The position numbers and the translations under genes are program-made. From positions 37,869-101,868 of the IMG/VR virus record IMGVR_UViG_3300020197_002601: a stretch of DNA of 64,000 bases. One strand, 5' to 3'. Of this stretch, positions 1-8,150 are shown in pieces (position 1 is the stretch's first letter; every line of letters begins with the position of its first letter). The DNA comes from a virus. Below the pieces are notes generated by a model, which was given only the letters and a program-made list of their open reading frames with translations, was not told the DNA's origin and made no database searches.

Positions 1-1
1 C

Positions 2-136
2 AAGCTAGGATATGCTAAGAACTTTACTAAAGAGCCAAAGTTCTATGAAGAGCTTATCCCTCTATTAGATAAAAAGCTTGAAACTGCATACAAGTATGGA
101 AATGTATCTGGTGAGGATGTAGGTGAAAAAGAATAA
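2..136 (+). CDS. C-terminal end of an unidentified protein (partial)
   Basis: An open frame enters from the left edge and gives 44 residues before a TAA at 134-136. The fragment begins KLGYAKNFTKEPKFYEEL and is a charged, probably helical tail with no recognisable motif. Its end overlaps the GTG of the downstream QueC-like gene by 14 nt, so the two are probably translationally coupled and may belong to one pathway. In other phages the neighbours of queC are folE, queD, queE or dpdA, but this tail is too short to assign to any of them. Confidence 0.6.
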   Translation, partial: KLGYAKNFTKEPKFYEELIPLLDKKLETAYKYGNVSGEDVGEKE

Positions 137-866
137 GGTTGTAGTTCCTATATCTGGAGGAATGGACAGTACAGTAATACTGTACAAAGCTGTTGAGCAA
201 TTTGGATCAGAAAACGTTTTTGGACTTTCATATGATTATGGTCAAAGACATAAAAGAGAATTAAAATTAGCTGAATACCATGTTGAAAAGCTTAAGATAA
301 AAGAGTGGCAGACTATTGATACGTCTTTTATTAAGAAACTTGCACCCACAAGTAGTCTTACAAACAATGACATAGAGACCCCTGATATAAGACAGATAGC
401 GGGAGAAGCTCAGCCAAAATCATACGTACCTAATCGTAATATGATATTTTTAAGTATTGCTGCATCCTATGCAGAAGCTGTAGGCGCTTGTATTGTATAT
501 CACGGTGCAACTAAAGTAGATAGTTTGGCCGGGTATTGGGATGCAAGTCCTGAATTTTTGCCTACTATTAATGGTGTGTTGGCGTTGAACCGAGAAACAA
601 GAATAAAAATAGAGGCACCGTTGATAGAAATGGATAAGGCTGAAATAGTAAAGGAGGGCGTAAGACTAAAAGTAAAATTTAGCAAAACATATACTTGTTA
701 TTCTGGTGAAAATTTATGTGATGCAAATTCACCGAGTAGTGCATTAAGAATTAAAGGTTTTGCTAATGCAGGTTATATTGACCCCTTACCCTATAGACAA
801 GACTTAAAGCCTGTTTGGGAAAAATATAACTGTAGAATAATAAGCTACGATACCTATAATAATTAA
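123..866 (+). CDS. queC: QueC-like 7-cyano-7-deazaguanine (preQ0) synthase family protein
   Basis: QueC enzymes convert 7-carboxy-7-deazaguanine to preQ0 with ATP and ammonia. The N-terminus carries the PP-loop SGGMDST (residues 11-17), and VPNRN (102-106) matches the family's VPxRN motif. Near the C-terminus are C192 and C199, followed by an Arg and a Gly-Tyr-Ile-Asp-Pro stretch typical of QueC, but the other two cysteines of the usual zinc knuckle are not visible. The length (247 aa) is slightly above normal. The start is GTG 123, with a GAGGA-type ribosome site upstream, overlapping the previous gene. The next gene, a class-II amidotransferase, abuts it without a gap. That pairing resembles the fused Gat-QueC proteins of archaea and some phages, which are linked to archaeosine-type bases in tRNA or phage DNA. 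Family assignment is secure; preQ0 synthase versus archaeosine-type amidation is open. Confidence 0.85.
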   Translation: MKKNKVVVPISGGMDSTVILYKAVEQFGSENVFGLSYDYGQRHKRELKLAEYHVEKLKIKEWQTIDTSFIKKLAPTSSLTNNDIETPDIRQIAGEAQPKSYVPNRNMIFLSIAASYAEAVGACIVYHGATKVDSLAGYWDASPEFLPTINGVLALNRETRIKIEAPLIEMDKAEIVKEGVRLKVKFSKTYTCYSGENLCDANSPSSALRIKGFANAGYIDPLPYRQDLKPVWEKYNCRIISYDTYNN

Positions 867-1556
867 ATGTGCGGTATATTTGGAGCTGTAAAAAAAGAAT
901 CGTTTCTCGATTTATATGATTTGAATAGAAAAAGGGGTAGCTTTTCCACTTCATTAGTTATTTTTACAACAACAAGTGATTTAGTTGTTCATAGGTGGAA
1001 TGGATCCATTTCTTTGAAAGACGCTAGCAAAGAGTTGGATGAGAGTATTAAAAAACAAAAGATACAGCCGTATTTTTATCTCGGACACACTCAAGCTCCT
1101 ACATCTAGCAAGCGTAAATTCTCCCGTGAAACATCACATCCATTTGTATATGAAAACTGGGTAGTGGCACATAATGGTGTTCTTTCCAACTTTGATAGTA
1201 TTAAAAAAGAATATAATCCTAAATGGCCGAACCCAGTAGACTCGAGCATTATACCATATATGCTACACACTATAGAGGCCTCGGGTGAAGGAGAGTTTGA
1301 TCCCCTTCAAGTTATCGTTTCAACATTATCACAACTAGAAGGTACTTTCGGATTATGGATAGCAAACACCAATGAAAGGAAAGTTAATTTAGCAAGATGT
1401 GGTAGTACAGTTTTTGCAAATATGCTCGAAAATGAGTTTAGTAGTGTTAGATTTAAAAACAGCGAACCTTTAGAAGAGGGTGTGATCTATGAACTCACAA
1501 CAGAAGGATTAACTTCAGTGGCAAATTTTGATTTTAACAGTCCGTTTTTTACTTAA
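867..1556 (+). CDS. Class-II glutamine amidotransferase domain protein, partner of QueC-like gene
   Basis: The protein starts MCGIFG, so after Met removal Cys2 is the N-terminal nucleophile of an Ntn glutamine amidotransferase. Downstream blocks GHTQAP, SHPF and AHNGVLSNF correspond to the family's GH, HPF and HNG glutamine-site motifs. It is a single domain of 229 aa with no synthetase domain attached. Its ATG directly follows the queC stop codon, so the two are almost certainly co-translated. By analogy with Gat-QueC fusions, it may deliver ammonia to the QueC-like partner to turn a nitrile into an amidine; that role is inference. It ends on a TTAA shared with the convergent downstream gene. 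Confidence 0.8.
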   Translation: MCGIFGAVKKESFLDLYDLNRKRGSFSTSLVIFTTTSDLVVHRWNGSISLKDASKELDESIKKQKIQPYFYLGHTQAPTSSKRKFSRETSHPFVYENWVVAHNGVLSNFDSIKKEYNPKWPNPVDSSIIPYMLHTIEASGEGEFDPLQVIVSTLSQLEGTFGLWIANTNERKVNLARCGSTVFANMLENEFSSVRFKNSEPLEEGVIYELTTEGLTSVANFDFNSPFFT

Positions 1557-2431
1557 CTAAAATCTCCGTAGTTGGGGTCCCCAGGGGTACTTCTAATATT
1601 AAACAGCTCTTTAGCCGCCATATGAACATCGTCCCCTTCTGGGTATTCGTCTATTGTCTCTACTTCTCCCGAACCTTCACCTTCTTTAGCTTTTTTCTCA
1701 ACTTGTTTTTCTTTAATTACACCAGCTGTCTTTAAAATATCAAACAAATCAAAAGATTTAATTTTTAGAGGTTCAATACCAGGACGATCATTATATTCGT
1801 TGATAGCGGTCTTTAGAACGCCTAAAATTTCTTTTTCTGGTACATCATCATCAGGTAGGCTCATTACAATTGGTCTTAATGCTTTGTTTTCTAATTTGAC
1901 AGCTTTATCAATTTCAAAAACTGTTTCTGTTTTTGGAGCAGCTGCTGCTTTAGCGGCTTTTACTTCTTTTTTTCTTGCTGCATCCATAACCAGGCCACCC
2001 TTTGTCTTTTTTGCACCTAAAAGATAGTTTAAAACATAGTTTATAGTAAAGCCTGCTTGAGAGCGAACAACTCCGAATTTTTGAGTAAATGATGGATAAT
2101 CTTTTCTCCCCTGTACAAGCTCATTAATAAAAGTTTGTGGGTCACCAGGGTAATATAGTTGCTCTTTATTGTCTATTAATTTTTTTGTAAGTTCAGGATG
2201 ACCTTTAATAAAGTTTGCCATATCTTCTCCAATTTGTTCCTCCGTCTTTTTTGTAGCTACGGCAATCTTTGCAATTGCACCAGCTCCATATGCTTTTCCT
2301 TGCCCAGGCATAGTTTTTTGAGTTATAGGCTCTGTTGTAATGTCACCAGACATCTCTATAGGAGCTTCTGTCAAGATTTTTGATTTAGCTTGAGAGTATG
2401 CCTCAAAAATTAACTTACTATCTAAGTCCAT
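1553..2431 (-). CDS. Late minus-strand protein of unknown function with capsid-targeting-like N-terminus
   Basis: A 292-aa protein with no family I recognise. The N-terminus (IFEAYSQAKSKILTEAP) is amphipathic and ends in ILTE|A, which fits the T4 gp21 cleavage rule (I/L-x-E before a small residue). The middle holds an Ala/Lys-rich stretch (about 150-168), and the tail is acidic. An exact late box TATAAATA lies 10 nt upstream of its ATG. It is alone on the minus strand between plus-strand genes and shares its terminal TTAA with the amidotransferase gene. A head-packaged or virion protein is plausible; function unknown. Confidence 0.7.
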   Translation of the reverse strand: MDLDSKLIFEAYSQAKSKILTEAPIEMSGDITTEPITQKTMPGQGKAYGAGAIAKIAVATKKTEEQIGEDMANFIKGHPELTKKLIDNKEQLYYPGDPQTFINELVQGRKDYPSFTQKFGVVRSQAGFTINYVLNYLLGAKKTKGGLVMDAARKKEVKAAKAAAAPKTETVFEIDKAVKLENKALRPIVMSLPDDDVPEKEILGVLKTAINEYNDRPGIEPLKIKSFDLFDILKTAGVIKEKQVEKKAKEGEGSGEVETIDEYPEGDDVHMAAKELFNIRSTPGDPNYGDFS

Positions 2432-2436
2432 AATAC

Positions 2437-2464
2437 TTGATTATTTATATCGATAAATTATCAT
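2437..2464 (+). promoter_or_regulatory. Sigma70-like promoter for the 2471 glycosyltransferase/helicase operon
   Basis: TTGATT (2437-2442), 16-nt spacer, TATCAT (2459-2464), then 6 nt to the GTG at 2471. No ribosome-binding site fits in between, so a leaderless start is predicted. The -35 box overlaps the opposing late promoter. Confidence 0.6.
2442..2449 (-). promoter_or_regulatory. Late promoter TATAAATA for minus gene 1553-2431
   Basis: Exact T4-type late box on the minus strand, ending 10 nt before the ATG at 2431. Confidence 0.7.
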
Positions 2465-2470
2465 TTATTA

Positions 2471-3127
2471 GTGAGTAAAATAGGTATTTTCGCCGTAAGT
2501 CCATTAGAAGAAAACTGCTTATTGGAGCAAAGTTGTAAGAAGTTAAAGGATATAGACTTACACATAGTCTATAACAATAAAAAGGTCGGATTACCGGAGT
2601 ACTATAACAGCATTATAAACAACAAAGAAAATAGCAAATATGATATTGTTGTTCTATGTCATCATGATATAACGCTAGAATATGCAAATCTTAGCACCCT
2701 TCATGAAGGCTTGAGAAAGTATGATGTGCTTGGTGTTGCAGGTGGCCTTAACCCTACTATTAAAGATAAGAATTTATGGCATTGGATGATGACTAAAGAT
2801 TACTATAGAGGATTTGCAGGTCATTTTGCAGATGATAGTGATTTGATGTACATAACACAATTTGGACCTTCACCGGCTAGAGTCACTTTGTTAGATGGTG
2901 TATTTTTAGCTTTAGATATAAAAAAGGTAAGAGGGACCGGGGCCCGCTTTGATGAAAGATTTATGTGGCATCATTACGATATAGATTTTTGCTTGACATG
3001 TAACACGTACAAGCTTAAATTAGGTGTGTGGCCTGTTTTATTGTATCATCAAAGCCCGGGATTAAGAAATATAGATGACTCACATTGGACCGAGAGTAAT
3101 AAGAAATTTATTGAAAAATGGAAATGA
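2471..3127 (+). CDS. Glycosyltransferase, family-2-like (StrF-type domain)
   Basis: 218 aa. The N-terminal beta strand (KIGIFAVS), the VVLCHHDITLE block, the LDGVFLALD segment with a following WHHYDIDFC acidic site, and the ending LYHQSPGL..W..SN..F..KW match short family-2 glycosyltransferases of the StrF-like group. It likely transfers a sugar from a nucleotide donor onto a glycan, a virion protein or phage DNA; the acceptor is unknown. The start is GTG 2471, directly behind a promoter. It overlaps the helicase gene by 10 nt, so both share an early/middle operon. Confidence 0.65.
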   Translation: MSKIGIFAVSPLEENCLLEQSCKKLKDIDLHIVYNNKKVGLPEYYNSIINNKENSKYDIVVLCHHDITLEYANLSTLHEGLRKYDVLGVAGGLNPTIKDKNLWHWMMTKDYYRGFAGHFADDSDLMYITQFGPSPARVTLLDGVFLALDIKKVRGTGARFDERFMWHHYDIDFCLTCNTYKLKLGVWPVLLYHQSPGLRNIDDSHWTESNKKFIEKWK

Positions 3128-4467
3128 ATACAGAAATTAAAAAGCGGTCCTTAGATTTAGACTATTACGAGAAAATCGTAGCATATAACTGCTTAGTGGA
3201 CCCGGTTTATCTATCTTCTATTATTGATTTTTTGGATGTAAAATTTTTTAAAGATAAGGATATTAGTACTGTAGTCAGAATTATATTAAGTTTCTTTAAG
3301 CAACATGGCACTGTACCGACTAATACAGAGTTAAAAGCCTACCTAACCTCGGACGATTTAAAGGAAAGCTTTAAGAGGGTTGTTCTTTCTTTTTCTGACA
3401 TAGATAAAAATTTTAATAAACAAGAGCTAGTGGAAAATACAGAAATTTTCTTAAAAGAAAAGGCCGTATACAATACCTTATTAGACGCAGCAGAGAAGCT
3501 AGATAATAAACAACTTAATACATCTGATCTTTTAACTAAAATGGAAAAAGCTGTTGGTGTTAATTTAACTCAAAATTTAGGTTTAGAGATTTTTACAGAA
3601 GTAGATAGGTTTATAGAAGAGCTACATAGAGAAGATCCCTGCATTAAGACTGGTTGGAAATGGTTAGATAATAAGCTTGGGGGTGGGTTTTTAGAGAATG
3701 GACGCTCAATGTATGTTTTTGCAGGTGAAACTAATGTTGGTAAAAGTATTTTTCTAGGTAACGTAGCTACTAACGTAGCTCTTCAAGGTAAGACTGTATT
3801 GTTAGTTTCTCTTGAAATGAGTGAAATAATGTATGCAAGAAGACTTTCTTCTTCAATTACTAATATTCCTCTTAGTCATTTAAAGGAGGATTCTGATTCT
3901 CTTAAGAAAGTAATAAAGGAAATTCATAATGATAAAAAATCAAAAATTTTTATCAAAGAGTTCCCTCCATCTACCCTAACACCTCATCAATTGAAAAGCT
4001 ATGTTAAGAAACTAATGCAAAAAGGTATTAAAATTGATTTAATAGTGCTCGACTATTTAAATCTGTTGCATAGTCCTGTTGGTAATAATAGTTATGAACG
4101 AATTTTATACTCCGCTCAGCAGGTTAGAGCGATTAGCTATGATGTTATGTGTCCTATAGTTACTGCCACTCAGTTAAATAGATCTGGCTATAATGTAGAC
4201 AATCCCGGTCTAGAAACAATTTCTGAGAGTATTGGTTTAGCCACAACATCTGATGCTATTATATCAATATGGCAAAAAGATGAGGATAAGGAGCTTGGAA
4301 TAATAAATGTAGGTATGTCAAAAAATAGATTTGGACCTAATTTTGGTAGTATTGCTTTAAAGATTGATTACAATACTTTAATTATTTCGGAAGACGAAAC
4401 AGTAAATGAAAGTGCGGAAGCGATGCAGTTTTCTAAGACTCTGACAGTGTTAAGCGACAATTCATAA
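3118..4467 (+). CDS. gp41: DnaB-like replicative helicase (T4 gp41)
   Basis: A 449-aa RecA-fold hexameric helicase that unwinds the replication fork. An N-terminal helical domain (about 1-150) is followed by Walker A GETNVGKS (203-210), an SLEMSE motif, and a Walker B-like LIVLDYLNLL. The pattern and length match T4 gp41 and DnaB. The start is ATG 3118 (a second ATG at 3124 is possible), overlapping the glycosyltransferase end. It should work with the gp59-like loader, gp61-like primase, gp32 and gp45, all encoded within the next 8 kb. Confidence 0.93.
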   Translation: MEMNTEIKKRSLDLDYYEKIVAYNCLVDPVYLSSIIDFLDVKFFKDKDISTVVRIILSFFKQHGTVPTNTELKAYLTSDDLKESFKRVVLSFSDIDKNFNKQELVENTEIFLKEKAVYNTLLDAAEKLDNKQLNTSDLLTKMEKAVGVNLTQNLGLEIFTEVDRFIEELHREDPCIKTGWKWLDNKLGGGFLENGRSMYVFAGETNVGKSIFLGNVATNVALQGKTVLLVSLEMSEIMYARRLSSSITNIPLSHLKEDSDSLKKVIKEIHNDKKSKIFIKEFPPSTLTPHQLKSYVKKLMQKGIKIDLIVLDYLNLLHSPVGNNSYERILYSAQQVRAISYDVMCPIVTATQLNRSGYNVDNPGLETISESIGLATTSDAIISIWQKDEDKELGIINVGMSKNRFGPNFGSIALKIDYNTLIISEDETVNESAEAMQFSKTLTVLSDNS

Positions 4468-4504
4468 GGGATTTTGTTAAATTGATGTATAAATGTTATT
4501 ATCA

Positions 4505-4768
4505 ATGAATTTTAGTAACATTAACCACGAGGAAACAGATCACCTTTTTAGATGTTTTTGTAGTTATGTTTGTATATGCTACAATAAAAAATATAATTTA
4601 GCTAACATATTACTTCTTTTTCTTCAAAATACATCAATAAAAAATTTTTTTAAGAGCATGATGGATGTAGAGGATGATGTATCTGCGGTAAGAATATTTT
4701 TAGAATTTGACCCTTCTCTTTGCAAAAGCAAATATATTATGAAATATTTGAATAAGCATAAAAAATGA
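4505..4768 (+). CDS. Small protein of unknown function
   Basis: 87 aa starting MNFSNINHEETDHLF, rich in Cys, Phe and Asn, with no recognised motif. An upstream in-frame ATG at 4493 would add four residues, but it lies inside a late-box-like TATAAATG (4488-4495), so ATG 4505 is preferred. Its end overlaps the next gene's ATG by 4 nt (ATGA), so it is coupled to the following genes. Confidence 0.5.
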   Translation: MNFSNINHEETDHLFRCFCSYVCICYNKKYNLANILLLFLQNTSIKNFFKSMMDVEDDVSAVRIFLEFDPSLCKSKYIMKYLNKHKK

Positions 4769-5481
4769 TTGGCAGTTTAACTTTTACATACGGGGATAAA
4801 AGGCTTGAATTAGTTGAGTACAAATCTAAAGATTTATCCGACAAACATTTTAGAAATTTACTAGACTTAAACTTATATCTTTTTCATAATTCACCCAATG
4901 AGTACATTGATAATGTTAAAAACAGCAAACTGCTTGACGGTTTTAATTTTACTTTTGGTACTATCTCTGGGGATTATCCTGCCGCTTTAAAACTAGCTTT
5001 AACCAAGCTTAAGGAAAAAGGTGTAAGAAAACTTTTTTTTATTCAAGATGATGCTTTTTCTTGTTTAAAAGATTTAAGCCTTTATAATGAACTTGTGGAC
5101 TTTGCTAAAACAACAAGCTTACCGTATTTTTGTATAGAGCATTTTGACGGCTCTGGCAACCCTACCACACTAGTCAATGCAAACGGGTTTAATGTATTGG
5201 ATATAAATACTAGCTGGTTTGAAGAAAAGGGTTGGTGGCCTTGGGACGATGCTTCATACTGCGCAGACATTGACTATGCATTAGAAACTATACACGATGA
5301 TCAGTATTTTTCATATCCAGATATATGGTCTGCTGAATTCTATTTAAAGCATAAATTTACCAAAACTAATTCACAAAGACCCATATGTGACAAGCAGTTT
5401 TTTAGAAGAACAAATATTGTGGGGGCTAATTCGTGGAATAGGGAAAATGAATTAAAGCATTTAGCTGATTATTTTAAATGA
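4765..5481 (+). CDS. Putative glycosyltransferase-like protein
   Basis: 238 aa. An alternating beta/alpha pattern and a FFIQDDAFSC segment resemble the DxD-type nucleotide-sugar site of GT-A folds, and a WWPWDDASYCADIDY block follows. I cannot place it in a named family. It overlaps both neighbours by 4 nt, so it is part of the helicase-loader operon. Modification of glycans or DNA is possible but unproven. Confidence 0.45.
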   Translation: MIGSLTFTYGDKRLELVEYKSKDLSDKHFRNLLDLNLYLFHNSPNEYIDNVKNSKLLDGFNFTFGTISGDYPAALKLALTKLKEKGVRKLFFIQDDAFSCLKDLSLYNELVDFAKTTSLPYFCIEHFDGSGNPTTLVNANGFNVLDINTSWFEEKGWWPWDDASYCADIDYALETIHDDQYFSYPDIWSAEFYLKHKFTKTNSQRPICDKQFFRRTNIVGANSWNRENELKHLADYFK

Positions 5482-6116
5482 TTTCCGAAAAAATAATTTA
5501 TAACACGTTTCTAAAAATTTCTAGAACCAAGAGCGGTTTACCGTTTAGGTTTAGAAAACAATGGGACAATTTTGAAACGTCAGAGGCATACCCGTATGTT
5601 TTAAAACTAAAAAATTTCTTTTCAAGAAATCATAGTGTTGATTTAGCCGAATTTTTTATTGCACCTTATACTATATACCCAGGTGAGAGCGGGTTTGATT
5701 TAAAGTTTTATTCATCACAAAATGCAATAAAAGTATACACTTTAGCTATGAAGCAAAAACTACTTCTTCCGCCTGATGACAAATTTCACCTTAACAGTAT
5801 TGCAAAGGGATTAGCTTTTATAAAACAATTTTGCAAAGACAAGGCAATAACGGTACAGGAATACCCCCTGTTCAAAGATGGGGTACAACATGCTTTTATA
5901 ACTCATTTAAAAGATAGAAAAATTAGTCTTTATAATTTGTTTGCATTTGAAAACTTTGATAAGTGCTTACAGCAAAACGATCCAGACTTACTAAGATTTA
6001 CACTAGGTGATATTTACGACAATATACCTGTTTTTCGTACAAAATATTTTTCTAGTAAAACTGCCAAATACTTAGCAATGCAAGGGTTGAAAAAGATTTT
6101 AGGAAATAAATCTTGA
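5478..6116 (+). CDS. gp59-like helicase loader (candidate)
   Basis: 212 aa, basic and aromatic-rich. The length is close to T4 gp59 (about 217 aa), as is the style of its N-terminal region (a long RFRKQW..F then LAEFFIAPY..YPGESGFDLKFY). It sits just before gp32, as gp59 does in T4, and in the same operon as gp41. gp59 loads gp41 onto gp32-coated DNA. The assignment rests on position, size and weak sequence pattern. Confidence 0.5.
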   Translation: MISEKIIYNTFLKISRTKSGLPFRFRKQWDNFETSEAYPYVLKLKNFFSRNHSVDLAEFFIAPYTIYPGESGFDLKFYSSQNAIKVYTLAMKQKLLLPPDDKFHLNSIAKGLAFIKQFCKDKAITVQEYPLFKDGVQHAFITHLKDRKISLYNLFAFENFDKCLQQNDPDLLRFTLGDIYDNIPVFRTKYFSSKTAKYLAMQGLKKILGNKS

Positions 6117-6140
6117 TTTCTAGTTAGGACATATTATCAT
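6113..6140 (+). promoter_or_regulatory. Sigma70-like promoter for gp32
   Basis: TTGATT (6113-6118), 16-nt spacer, TATCAT (6135-6140), 7 nt to the ATG at 6148. No Shine-Dalgarno is present. The -35 region (TTGnTTTCTAG) closely resembles that of the gp45 promoter. Confidence 0.6.
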
Positions 6141-6147
6141 AATTAAT

Positions 6148-6972
6148 ATGAGTACAATTACCAATACGATGTTTGAGAGCATTAAGACTGCACTGGCAAA
6201 AAATAACAATACTTCTTCTAGAAATAAAGATATTCTTAAACTTGAAGTAGGGAATACCTATACCGTCAGACTTTTACCTAATGTAAAAGAACCGGCTAAG
6301 ACATTTTTTCACTACTATACTTTTGGGTGGACAAGCTTTGCAACCGGTCAATATGTTTCTGCAATTAGCCCTACCACTTTCGGTGAAAGAGACCCTATTG
6401 CAGAGGCTCGTTATCGCATCTTAAAGACCGGTACAGAGGAAGATAAGGCCAAGGCCCGAGCAATTCTTAGAACAGAAAAGTGGTTAGTTAATGCTTATGT
6501 TATTAACGACCCGGTGAACGAGGCAAATACTGGTAAGACAATGATTGTTCGATATGGTAAGCAGCTTCATAAGATTATTAGCGACGCTATTGAAGGTGAA
6601 GGAGCTGAAGATCTTGGCGCTAGAATTTTTGACCTTACTGATAAGGGCTCTAGTTTGAAGATTAAGGTAGAGCAGCAAGGAGATTTTCCTACTTACGTTA
6701 GTAGTAAGTTCTCTTTGCCCAAGGCTATCGAAGGGGTTGATAAGAAAAAAGCTGACGAGATTTATAAAAATACATTTGAACTTGAAACGGTATTTCCTGT
6801 TAAGAGTTATGATGAATTAAAGACTATGCTAGAAGAGCATTACTATTGCAAGAGTGAGTCTACACCAGCACCTTCGAAGAGAGTAGAAGCTGCCACCCCG
6901 GTAGTAGCAGAACAAGAAGTCTTAGAAGATGAGACCGTTCAGAAGCTTCTTGCTGGGCTTGACGAAAATTAA
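6148..6972 (+). CDS. gp32: Single-stranded DNA-binding protein (T4 gp32)
   Basis: 274 aa. A basic N-terminal segment is followed by the OB-fold core (about 25-210: KLEVGNTYTVRLLPN, the SPTTFGERDPIAEARYR block, WLVNAYVINDP) and an acidic C-terminal tail (VLEDETVQKLLAGLDEN) of the kind that docks partner proteins. The CxxC zinc ligands known from T4 gp32 are absent: the block that is Cys-rich in T4 reads SPTTFGERDPIAE here. It coats ssDNA in replication and recombination. It has its own promoter, with the ATG 7 nt behind the -10 box. Confidence 0.92.
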   Translation: MSTITNTMFESIKTALAKNNNTSSRNKDILKLEVGNTYTVRLLPNVKEPAKTFFHYYTFGWTSFATGQYVSAISPTTFGERDPIAEARYRILKTGTEEDKAKARAILRTEKWLVNAYVINDPVNEANTGKTMIVRYGKQLHKIISDAIEGEGAEDLGARIFDLTDKGSSLKIKVEQQGDFPTYVSSKFSLPKAIEGVDKKKADEIYKNTFELETVFPVKSYDELKTMLEEHYYCKSESTPAPSKRVEAATPVVAEQEVLEDETVQKLLAGLDEN

Positions 6973-6974
6973 TA

Positions 6975-7385
6975 ATGTCTGATGCACTTGTACCATTAGA
7001 TCCGAATAGCCCTCAAGCAAAAGAGGCTATTATTAATCTTTTGGGTACTACGTTAGCAGAGTTAAAAAATATTGATAAAAGCGTTATAGGTTCATCTAAA
7101 TTTGTTTCTGGTAATAGAACTAATTTAGAAAATGTTTTTAGAACCACGGTTGAATCAGCAGTACAGCCGGCTCAATCACCAGCAACAGTATCTGCCCCGG
7201 CCAATAGTCAAGTAACTGTTACCTTTACGCCGCCTCCGCAAAAACAACAACCTGAAGTAGTTGAAGACCCTAATCAATTAGTCTTTGATTTTAATCAAAA
7301 AATTACTCCTGATATTGTTAATAATAAACTAGATCGTATTTTAGATAAATTGGATAGAATTATTGATAAACTATCCAAATCATAA
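6975..7385 (+). CDS. Unknown protein with Pro-rich linker and C-terminal coiled coil
   Basis: 136 aa, starting 2 nt after gp32. A helical N-terminal half is followed by a Ser/Ala/Pro/Gln linker (about 65-95), then NQLVFDF and a regular amphipathic helix (KLDRILDKLDRIIDKL). NQLVFDF looks like a short hydrophobic sliding-clamp-binding peptide, and the next gene is the clamp. Function unknown; a small replication or transcription accessory factor is a guess. Confidence 0.6.
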   Translation: MSDALVPLDPNSPQAKEAIINLLGTTLAELKNIDKSVIGSSKFVSGNRTNLENVFRTTVESAVQPAQSPATVSAPANSQVTVTFTPPPQKQQPEVVEDPNQLVFDFNQKITPDIVNNKLDRILDKLDRIIDKLSKS

Positions 7386-7387
7386 TC

Positions 7388-7415
7388 TTGCTTTCTAGTA
7401 TATTCTTGTTATAAT
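7388..7415 (+). promoter_or_regulatory. Sigma70-like promoter for gp45
   Basis: TTGCTT (7388-7393), 16-nt spacer, TATAAT (7410-7415), 6 nt to GTG 7422. A leaderless start is predicted. Confidence 0.6.
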
Positions 7416-7421
7416 ATTTCT

Positions 7422-8150
7422 GTGAATGTTCATATCCCAGACCGTAAGCTTTTTTTAAATGGCTTCTTACTCCCTCTTAGTAAGATAAATGATAGTTGCG
7501 TAATAACGGTTACCGGTGAAGGGTTTTCTAGTGTTGTTAGTACAACCGACGCTTCCGTTATATTGCACTCTGCATATAATACCGAGCTTGATACCGAAAC
7601 AACCTTAAGATTAAACATTTCGGATATTAAAAAGGTTATTAAGGCTTTAGAATGCGTACAAGATAATAATTTTACTCTAACAATTGATAAAAATAATATT
7701 AGCTATTCAGGGCCAGAAATTAGGTTTAAATACCATCTACTCGAAGACGGTATTATTATACCCCCAAAAGTCGACGTTTCTAAGCTTGCAAGCTTATCGT
7801 TTCCTATAACATTTAACATACAATACAAGTCGTTAGTTGATCTGTTGAGAGGCTCTACATTTGCAACTGAAAGTAACAAGTTATATATCTACTCACAGGA
7901 TGGTAAAATATATGGCGATTTAACAGATAAAGCAAGACATAATGTTGACAATATTTCCTTACCTTTAGGGGATTACACTGGCAGTCCGCTAGAATCTTTA
8001 TGCTTGAATTTTGAGTTAATCCGAATAATTAGTAGTGTGAGAGTAAAGCAGTTAGAGTGTAAAATTAATCCAAAATTAGGAGTTATAATGTTTCAACTTT
8101 TAGACGGAGTTGTTAAAACACGTTACATAGCTTCGTCACTAGTAAAATAA
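7422..8150 (+). CDS. gp45: Sliding clamp, DNA polymerase processivity factor (T4 gp45)
   Basis: 242 aa, close to T4 gp45 in length. Two similar halves of beta-rich sequence, LRLNISDIKKVIKAL and the closing MFQLLDGVVKTRYIASSL, match the clamp pattern. The protein forms a trimeric ring that tethers the polymerase, and in T4 it also activates late transcription; the many late boxes here imply the same use. The start is GTG 7422, right behind the promoter. It overlaps the following gene by 1 nt (TAATG). Confidence 0.85.
   Translation: MNVHIPDRKLFLNGFLLPLSKINDSCVITVTGEGFSSVVSTTDASVILHSAYNTELDTETTLRLNISDIKKVIKALECVQDNNFTLTIDKNNISYSGPEIRFKYHLLEDGIIIPPKVDVSKLASLSFPITFNIQYKSLVDLLRGSTFATESNKLYIYSQDGKIYGDLTDKARHNVDNISLPLGDYTGSPLESLCLNFELIRIISSVRVKQLECKINPKLGVIMFQLLDGVVKTRYIASSLVK

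Noticed and set aside
4481-4495. Late promoter for the 4505-4768 gene
   Set aside because: TATAAATG is present, but it is a weak match, and the spacing to ATG 4505 (9 nt) does not fit the otherwise tight 4-7 nt rule; left as uncertain.
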